From Prevotella sp. UBA3294 (GTDB taxonomy: Bacteria; Bacteroidota; Bacteroidia; Bacteroidales; Bacteroidaceae): a stretch of 7,200 nucleotides of DNA. The DNA is taken from the NCBI GenBank assembly GCA_002361535.1, contig DETG01000016.1, positions 1 through 7,200 of the forward strand, written 5' to 3'. Numbering within the stretch: the first letter of the stretch is position 1; each line of letters starts with the position of its first letter. Under the pieces are notes generated by a model. The model saw only the letters and a program-made list of their open reading frames with translations, had not been told where the DNA came from and did not search any database. Of this stretch, positions 1 through 4,347 are shown one piece after another. The position numbers and the translations under genes were made by a program.

Positions 1-1251
1 GACATTCTCGAGAATGTTCCGACACCTGCTGAGACTATCCTCGCTAAGGGTGCTGTGACAATGCTTGAGACTGGTACTACCGGTGCTCCGACCTTCGAGT
101 TCGAGCGTCCTCTCTATGAGAACTTCCTCAATGGTATCGTTACCATTAACGTTGATACGAAGAAGTTCAATAAGTATGACTACACGAACAATAAGAACAT
201 CAGCTTCGAGTTCACATTGCCAGTTAAGGATCAGAATGCTGAGTTCAGTCATGTGAATGGTGCATGGTCTGTGAAGGGTATCTCTACTCACTCTTATACT
301 CTGAAGCTTAGTGCTGATAAGAAGGCTATCCTTGATGAGCATGATTGCAAGATTGTTGAGATTCTTGATGTTGATGGTCAGCCGTACATCCGCATGAACG
401 ACAATGACTGCGCTAATGACATCTTGAACTACACTGGTCGTTACGATCAGGATGGTACAGATCTTTCTAAGGAAGGTACTTCTGATCCGTTCTATCTGAA
501 CAATGGTGGTGACAACAAGGGTAAGGAAACCTTCACTGCTTATTTGAAGATCAAGACCAATGATCCTTGCTATGAGCTCTTGCTGAAGGGTCGCTACTTC
601 AATGCTAAGTTCCTCCGCCCGATTAACGTTTGGGGTAAGAAGGATGCTAAGGTTGATGCTAAGAATGAAGTTCAGTACATCCTGCCGACAGACCTTCTGA
701 CTGGTAAGGATTGGCGTGACTACACCTTGACACTTGACCGTGATCTCAATGGTGACGCTAACTACGCTGATGGTACAATCGGATGGGACTTCTACAACAT
801 CTATGCAATTAGCACTAAGTATGATGAGATCTACACTGACCACGCTGCAGAGACATCTGTTCGTGATGCAGTTGCTAAGGCTCTGAATGATGGTACTAAG
901 CTGTCACAAATCTTCAACAATAGCTTCTCTGCTCTGAACAAGGTTAAGGAGATTCCTGCCTTGAACGAGACCTACCTGAAGGTAACTGCTCTTGCTCAGT
1001 ATGATGGTGTGAAGGTTGGTAGCAAGCAGTACAAGACTGCTAAGCAGACTCGTATCGAGTACACCAATAACGGTGGTAACGTTCATGACTTCCACCTCTT
1101 CATCCCGGTTTACATCCAGTATGCATGGGGTCATGGTCCTAACGAGACTCTGAACCACCTGAAGACCGGTAACCCGAATACTCTGAAGGTTTGGACGATC
1201 GTTACAATCAAGAAGACTGAGGGTTCCGAGGCTTCTGCAAAGAAAAACTAA
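1..1251 (+). CDS. C-terminal part of a large protein of unknown function (5' end outside window)
   Basis: The reading frame is open from base 1 to the TAA at 1249-1251, about 416 residues. GTG and ATG codons at 55 and 61 are internal, because coding-like sequence (ILENVPTPAETILAKGAV) continues upstream of them, so this is a 5'-truncated gene. The protein is hydrophilic with no membrane segment. It is rich in Asn, Asp, Thr, Lys and aromatic residues in alternating patterns such as FLNGIVTINVDTKKF and LHLFIPVYIQYAWG-type strands, which suggests mostly beta structure, as in surface or periplasmic proteins with repeated beta domains. It ends in a Lys/Ser-rich tail (EGSEASAKKN), and I see no type IX secretion C-terminal domain. 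Codon use is strongly biased (AAG for Lys, GGT, GCT, CGT), like the OmpA gene downstream, which suggests high expression. I do not recognise the family. Surface location is inference, since the signal peptide would lie outside the window. Confidence 0.85.
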   Translation, partial: DILENVPTPAETILAKGAVTMLETGTTGAPTFEFERPLYENFLNGIVTINVDTKKFNKYDYTNNKNISFEFTLPVKDQNAEFSHVNGAWSVKGISTHSYTLKLSADKKAILDEHDCKIVEILDVDGQPYIRMNDNDCANDILNYTGRYDQDGTDLSKEGTSDPFYLNNGGDNKGKETFTAYLKIKTNDPCYELLLKGRYFNAKFLRPINVWGKKDAKVDAKNEVQYILPTDLLTGKDWRDYTLTLDRDLNGDANYADGTIGWDFYNIYAISTKYDEIYTDHAAETSVRDAVAKALNDGTKLSQIFNNSFSALNKVKEIPALNETYLKVTALAQYDGVKVGSKQYKTAKQTRIEYTNNGGNVHDFHLFIPVYIQYAWGHGPNETLNHLKTGNPNTLKVWTIVTIKKTEGSEASAKKN

Positions 1252-1289
1252 TCATCGATAGATAGTAACATCTATTAGATACATTCGAA

Positions 1290-1317
1290 GGGGTGTCACT
1301 CGTTGGCACCCCTTTTT
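1290..1317 (+). terminator. Rho-independent terminator after the partial first gene
   Basis: An 8-bp stem (GGGGTGTC at 1290-1297 with GGCACCCC at 1305-1312, one G-U pair) closes a 7-nt loop and is followed by five T residues (1313-1317). It starts 39 bases after the stop codon of the first gene and 49 bases before the lipoprotein start. It therefore probably separates the two transcripts, although leakage into the lipoprotein gene is possible. Confidence 0.85.
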
Positions 1318-1338
1318 AAAAACCAATTAAATTGATAA

Positions 1339-1860
1339 ATGAAGAAGAATTTATTTTACGCTCTTGTTTTTGTGCTGCTTGTCGGTATGGTGAGTTCTTG
1401 TAAGAAGAAAAAAACTGTAGATGAGTATCGCGAAGAATATCTGACGGTTCCAGAGATGCAACTTTCTCAGGCAGATTCGACTGAGGTTCGTGCTATGGTG
1501 GATAATTATCTCCAGTGCTTGCGTAACCATCAGTTTGAAGATGCAGTGGATATGCTTTATTATCAAAGTGGCGTAAATACTATTATTCCTATGCCGAAGG
1601 AGTTAAAGGCATCTCAGCTTTCTATGATCAAACGGTTCCGCGGTATCAAGTATGAGTTACAAAGTATTACCTATTCGAAGGATTACGACAACCTTGCTTG
1701 CTATTTGGTGACTATGTTTGAGAAAGAGAAGAATGACCCTCGTCCTAATACGGCACAGTTCTTTATCAAACCTGTCCGTGTTGATGGCAAATGGTATCTT
1801 ACCTCGCCTGATTTCAGAACTGATCGTTTAGGAACACACGGATCGCAAATTACAAATTAA
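1339..1860 (+). CDS. Small lipoprotein, possibly with an NTF2-like fold
   Basis: A 173-residue protein with a classic lipoprotein signal peptide: basic start (MKK), hydrophobic core (residues 5-18) and lipobox VSSC with the lipidated Cys at 21. The mature protein begins C-KKKK, without acidic residues right after the Cys. In Bacteroidetes, acidic residues there promote export to the cell surface, so a periplasm-facing anchor is more likely (inference). The body has helical segments (about 44-75, including NYLQCLRNHQFEDAVDMLYY) followed by strand-like segments (about 105-155, ending FFIKPVRVDGKWYLT). That order suits an NTF2/SnoaL-like fold, but I cannot name the family. The gene ends 10 bases before the OmpA-type gene, so the two are probably co-transcribed. 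Its codon use is less biased than that of its neighbours. No clear TAnnTTTG promoter lies in the 80-base gap upstream; an A-rich stretch precedes the ATG. Confidence 0.9.
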   Translation: MKKNLFYALVFVLLVGMVSSCKKKKTVDEYREEYLTVPEMQLSQADSTEVRAMVDNYLQCLRNHQFEDAVDMLYYQSGVNTIIPMPKELKASQLSMIKRFRGIKYELQSITYSKDYDNLACYLVTMFEKEKNDPRPNTAQFFIKPVRVDGKWYLTSPDFRTDRLGTHGSQITN

Positions 1861-1870
1861 TTAATTAGTC

Positions 1871-3010
1871 ATGAAAGTATTCAAAACACTTTTAGCAGTT
1901 GCCCTGCTGGCAGCCAGCACAACTGCAATGGCACAGACTCGCAAGGTGGTTGACCGTGTTAACCAGCGAGTTGAGAAGGTTCTTGACCGTCAGGATGTGT
2001 CCTACAGCTTCAAGAGCCATGCATTCCTGGATCTTCAAGGAGGTGCTCAGTACACACTTGGCGAAGCTAAGTTCAAGGATCTGATTTCTCCTAACTTCCA
2101 GATTGGTTTAGGTTACCAGTTCTCTCCTGTTTTCGCTGCTCGTCTTGCTGTGAATGGTCTTCAGAGCAAGGGTGGTTGGAAGCATTATCTTCTGAATGGT
2201 AAGAACGTAGAGGCTCCTACCTTCAACATCAAGTATTTCGCTCCTGGTATTGACGCTATGTTCAACCTGAGCAACTTGTTCTGTGGTTGGAATCCTGATC
2301 GTTTCCTCAACGTTACTGCTTTCTTAGGTTTGGGTGCCAATATCGTTACCGATAACGATGATGCTCTTGCTATGGACAAGCAGGGTTATGAACTGCAGCA
2401 CATTTATGATGCTACTTCTATGAGCCCGTATGCTCGTGGTGGTGTGGAGTTGAATTTCCGTTTGAGCGATGCCGTTAGTCTGATGATCGAGGGTAACGCC
2501 AACGTACTCAATGACCACTACAACTCAAAGCATGCTGACAACCCCGACTGGTACTTCAATGCTTTGGCTGGTCTCCGCATCAACTTGGGCAAGAGCCGCA
2601 AGGCCGTGACAACAGACATCTATCGTGACGTTGTTTATAACGATACTGTTTGGAAGTATATCGAGGAGCCTAAGAAGATCGAGCCGATCCGTCGTGACAT
2701 CTTCTTCACCATCAACTCTATCGAGGTTGCTGAGCTGGAGCAGGCTAAGATTAAGGACATCGCCGACTACATGAAGAAGTATCCGAAGGCTAAGGTAACT
2801 GTTTCTGGTTATGCTGACAAGGGTACAGGTAATGCTCAGATCAATGCCCGTCTGGCTGCTGGTCGTGCTGACGTAGTTGTTCGTGACCTGACTGAGAAGT
2901 ATGGCATCTCTGCTGATCGTATTACTTACGATAGCTACGGTGACACTGTACAGCCGTTCGCTGAGAACGATCTGAACCGTGTGTCTATCTGTATTGCTAA
3001 TCCCGAATAA
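1871..3010 (+). CDS. OmpA-family outer-membrane protein (beta-barrel plus peptidoglycan-binding domain)
   Basis: A 379-residue protein. Residues 1-21 are a Sec signal peptide (basic start, hydrophobic core, AMA before Q22). A short charged segment (24-42) leads into an N-terminal barrel region (about 46-240) of alternating aromatic/polar strands such as FQIGLGYQFS, FLNVTAFLGLGANIV and ALAGLRINLG. A linker (about 241-272) leads to a C-terminal OmpA domain (about 275-379). In that domain D316 (GYADKGTG) and R332 (AAGRADVVV) sit where the family binds the diaminopimelate of peptidoglycan, and DLNRVSICI matches the terminal NRRVEI-type strand. The expected role is tethering the outer membrane to the cell wall, possibly with porin activity. 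Strong codon bias points to an abundant protein. It directly follows the lipoprotein gene and ends at a strong terminator. The family is clear; channel activity is not shown by the sequence. Confidence 0.95.
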   Translation: MKVFKTLLAVALLAASTTAMAQTRKVVDRVNQRVEKVLDRQDVSYSFKSHAFLDLQGGAQYTLGEAKFKDLISPNFQIGLGYQFSPVFAARLAVNGLQSKGGWKHYLLNGKNVEAPTFNIKYFAPGIDAMFNLSNLFCGWNPDRFLNVTAFLGLGANIVTDNDDALAMDKQGYELQHIYDATSMSPYARGGVELNFRLSDAVSLMIEGNANVLNDHYNSKHADNPDWYFNALAGLRINLGKSRKAVTTDIYRDVVYNDTVWKYIEEPKKIEPIRRDIFFTINSIEVAELEQAKIKDIADYMKKYPKAKVTVSGYADKGTGNAQINARLAAGRADVVVRDLTEKYGISADRITYDSYGDTVQPFAENDLNRVSICIANPE

Positions 3011-3036
3011 GGAGTCATAGAGTACTATAATTATAA

Positions 3037-3068
3037 AGAGCATCGCAATCGCGATGCTCTTTTCTTTT
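3037..3068 (+). terminator. Strong Rho-independent terminator after the OmpA-type gene
   Basis: A perfect 10-bp stem (AGAGCATCGC at 3037-3046 with GCGATGCTCT at 3051-3060) closes a 4-nt AATC loop. It is followed by a T-rich tract running to 3068 with one C at 3064. Two further A-T pairs can extend the stem. On the minus strand the same hairpin is followed by an A/T-rich stretch, so it might also stop transcripts arriving from the minus-strand genes, though that side has no clean T-run. Confidence 0.93.
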
Positions 3069-3097
3069 CACACAGAGTTAGCAGAGTCAACGGAGTT
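3068..3097 (+). repeat. Left arm of a 30-bp imperfect inverted repeat
   Basis: This arm matches the reverse complement of 3494-3523 at 27 of 30 positions; the mismatches are at arm positions 5, 14 and 16. It is built from loose 9-nt units, ACACAGAGT (3070-3078), TAGCAGAGT (3079-3087) and CAACGGAGT (3088-3096). Its outer end touches the T-tract of the OmpA-gene terminator. Confidence 0.85.
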
Positions 3098-3148
3098 TGT
3101 TGTACGCTGATGTGTTTTTCCCCTTCCTATTTTAATCATTTTGTTTTA

Positions 3149-3194
3149 TCCCAACTAACTATATGGCATAAGTCCCAACTAACTATATGGCATA
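3149..3194. repeat. 22-bp exact tandem duplication at the 3' side of the GxxExxY remnant
   Basis: Bases 3149-3170 and 3173-3194 are identical over 22 positions (beginning TCCCAACTAACTATATGG), with a 2-base spacer (period 24). The second copy covers the last codons and the TAG stop of the remnant, so the duplication repeats the end of the gene and its stop codon. Confidence 0.9.
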
Positions 3195-3445
3195 TGGGTT
3201 GATAATGCGGGTGATTCCTTCTTTCAGACTAACTGTGTTAAAATTGATAAGATAACCAATAGGACAGTTGGTGAGTCTTAAATAGGAACATTTACTTGGT
3301 TATGGACGTAAAACCCTTGCTCTTTCAACGCATAGATGAGAGCTTTCTCATACACGCTTTCTAACAATCCCGGTCCGAGTTCTGTATGTACATCATACGC
3401 ACATCCTAAAATCCTATGTGTATAAGCATTATCAATTTCTATCAT
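3183..3445 (-). pseudogene. GxxExxY-family (PDDEXK-like) protein, broken by internal deletion and frameshift
   Basis: On the minus strand an ATG at 3445-3443 opens 55 codons ending at TAA 3280-3278. Its product contains NAYTHRILGCAYDVHTELGP followed by GLLESVYEKAL, which carries the family signature G26-x-x-E29-x-x-Y32. In a different frame, from about 3284 to the TAG at 3185-3183, lies the usual C-terminal end of the same family: YLRLTNCPIGYLINFN then SLKEGITRIINP. The N-terminal part breaks off after NQVNVPI, and the central block of roughly 40 residues is missing. That block normally carries the Asp and Glu-x-Lys of the nuclease-like core. GxxExxY proteins are widespread in Bacteroidetes, are usually about 125-130 residues long, and have no settled function. 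With the core deleted and the frame shifted, this copy should be inactive. The N-terminal 55-residue piece could still be translated. The start is uncertain because other ATGs exist in the duplicated sequence upstream. Confidence 0.85.
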
Positions 3446-3493
3446 TTGTGTGTCTCATTTATATCATACATTTGTGTGTCTCATTAATATCAT
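3443..3493. repeat. 25-bp near-exact tandem duplication at the 5' side of the GxxExxY remnant
   Basis: Bases 3443-3467 and 3469-3493 match at 24 of 25 positions (each begins CATTTGTGTGTCTCATT), with a 1-base spacer (period 26). The proximal copy contains the likely start codon of the remnant and the distal copy ends at the right inverted-repeat arm. The duplication therefore repeats the leader and start region of the gene. Confidence 0.9.
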
Positions 3494-3523
3494 AACTCCG
3501 TTGACTCCGTTAACTCTGCGTGA
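3494..3523 (-). repeat. Right arm of the 30-bp imperfect inverted repeat
   Basis: This is the reverse-complement partner of 3068-3097 (27/30). It shows a clear 9-nt period: ACTCCGTTG (3495-3503), ACTCCGTTA (3504-3512) and ACTCTGCGT (3513-3521). The arm ends 8 bases before the stop codon of the LolD-type gene, so the minus-strand transcript of that gene would run into it. Confidence 0.85.
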
Positions 3524-3531
3524 GGCCTTTT

Positions 3532-4191
3532 TTACTCTGTTCCCTCAATAAGACCGTCACGTAGATGGATGGTGCGATCGGTGATTTTGGCAAGTGATTC
3601 ATCGTGTGTGACGATGACGAATGTTTGTCCGAATCGGTTGCGCAAGTCAAAGAATAGTTGGTGCAGCTCCGCTTTGTTCTTGGTGTCAAGGCTACCGCTG
3701 GGCTCATCTGCAAGGATAACTGCCGGATTGTTCACCAATGCCCTGGCAACGGCTACGCGTTGTTTCTCTCCACCCGATAGCTCATTGGGCTTATGGGAGG
3801 CACGATCGGCAAGACCCATAAATGTCAATAGTTCCATAGCCCTTTTCTTTGCCTCGCTTTGACTCATCCCCGCAATGAAGGCGGGGATCATGATATTCTC
3901 CATGGCTGTAAACTCAGGAAGCAGCTGGTGGAATTGGAATACAAATCCGATGTGCTGATTTCTGAACTCCGACAATTTGTTCTTGCTCATGGAACTGATA
4001 TCTACCCCATCAATACAGATTGTTCCTTCATCGGCCTTGTCTAAGGTGCCGATGATCTGCAGGAGGGTTGTCTTTCCTGCTCCACTGGGGCCTACTATGC
4101 TCACCACCTCTCCTTTATCGATATGTAGTGAGATGCCCTTGAGGACATTTAAGCTCCCAAAACTCTTCTTTACGTTCGTTATATCTATCAT
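3532..4191 (-). CDS. lolD: LolD-type ABC transporter ATP-binding protein
   Basis: A 219-residue stand-alone ABC ATPase with every expected motif: Walker [10 protein letters not shown] (34-42), Q-loop Q86, signature LSGGE (138-142), Walker B VILADE (158-163), D-loop SLD (167-169) and switch His H196. The stretch [15 protein letters not shown] (85-99) closely resembles the LolD-specific segment that contacts the LolC/LolE permeases, and [20 protein letters not shown] also matches LolD. LolD hydrolyses ATP on the inner face of the cytoplasmic membrane to drive release of outer-membrane lipoproteins to the carrier LolA. No LolC/E permease gene lies in this window, so its partner must be encoded elsewhere; the related MacB/FtsE-type ATPases remain an alternative. 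It lies 156 bases downstream of the antiporter gene on the same strand. No good promoter is visible and I see no terminator directly after its stop. Confidence 0.93.
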   Translation of the reverse strand: MIDITNVKKSFGSLNVLKGISLHIDKGEVVSIVGPSGAGKTTLLQIIGTLDKADEGTICIDGVDISSMSKNKLSEFRNQHIGFVFQFHQLLPEFTAMENIMIPAFIAGMSQSEAKKRAMELLTFMGLADRASHKPNELSGGEKQRVAVARALVNNPAVILADEPSGSLDTKNKAELHQLFFDLRNRFGQTFVIVTHDESLAKITDRTIHLRDGLIEGTE

Positions 4192-4198
4192 TATTATC

Positions 4199-4298
4199 TC
4201 GAATTTATTGCTTCTCTACGAATTGGACGAATTTGACGAATTCCTAATCATCAGGTTCTGTCTGTATCACTTTTTCTCTTCGAATTAGACGAATGTCC
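4199..4298. repeat. 9-nt-periodic ACGAATT repeat array in the lolD upstream region
   Basis: Three adjacent 9-nt units, ACGAATTGG, ACGAATTTG and ACGAATTCC, occupy 4218-4244. Two more, TCGAATTAG and ACGAATGTC, occupy 4280-4297, and a single TCGAATTTA lies at 4199-4207. A longer direct repeat links the blocks: 4212-4232 and 4274-4294 match at 19 of 21 positions. The array fills most of the 156-bp gap between the antiporter and lolD genes. Its function is unknown; it could be a binding-site array or a spreading intergenic repeat. Confidence 0.75.
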
Positions 4299-4316
4299 GA
4301 TCACCTAACTCCTACT

Positions 4317-4343
4317 CCCTCCCTTTGGGAGGGTTGGGGTGGG
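4317..4343 (+). other. GC-rich hairpin overlapping a G-quadruplex-type motif
   Basis: CCCTCCC (4317-4323) and GGGAGGG (4327-4333) form a perfect 7-bp stem with a TTT loop. On the plus strand four G-runs follow closely, GGGAGGGTTGGGGTGGG (4327-4343), with loops of one to two bases, which fits a G-quadruplex-forming sequence. It lies 4 bases past the stop codon of the minus-strand antiporter gene, with the G-rich strand as template. No T-run follows the hairpin in the antiporter's direction, so it is not a standard intrinsic terminator. Confidence 0.65.
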
Positions 4344-4347
4344 CCAC

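Larger units (their letters stand above)
3068..3523. mobile_element. Inverted-repeat-bounded segment carrying a GxxExxY remnant (putative degenerate cassette)
   Basis: This 456-bp segment lies between the ends of two convergent genes. It is bounded exactly by 30-bp imperfect inverted repeats (27/30) and contains one decayed minus-strand gene plus two short tandem duplications. Bases 3098-3148 hold nothing I can identify. No transposase is encoded and I found no target-site duplication beside the arms. Calling it mobile is inference from its terminal-repeat layout; it could instead be a pair of common intergenic repeats that happen to flank the gene. Confidence 0.4.

Noticed and set aside
55..1251. 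A complete gene starting at the GTG at 55 or ATG at 61
   Set aside because: The frame is open to base 1 with coding-like residues upstream, so these are internal codons of a truncated gene.
2525..3043. A 172-codon minus-strand frame opposite the OmpA-type gene
   Set aside because: It lies fully antisense to a strongly supported gene with clear domains, has no recognisable motif, and begins inside the terminator region.
3149..3493. A CRISPR array made of the short repeats
   Set aside because: There are two unrelated pairs of adjacent repeats with 1-2 base spacers. There are no regular unique spacers and no cas genes.
3060..3531. Target-site duplication flanking the inverted repeats
   Set aside because: The bases just outside the arms (TCTTT on the left, GGCCT on the right) do not match, so there is no direct support for transposition.
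4201..4208. A promoter -7 element for lolD (TAAATTCG on the minus strand)
   Set aside because: It differs from TAnnTTTG at one key base, has no TTG at the -33 spacing, and lies within the repeat array.
4317..4333. Rho-independent terminator of the antiporter gene
   Set aside because: The hairpin is perfect but no T-run follows it in the direction of the antiporter transcript.
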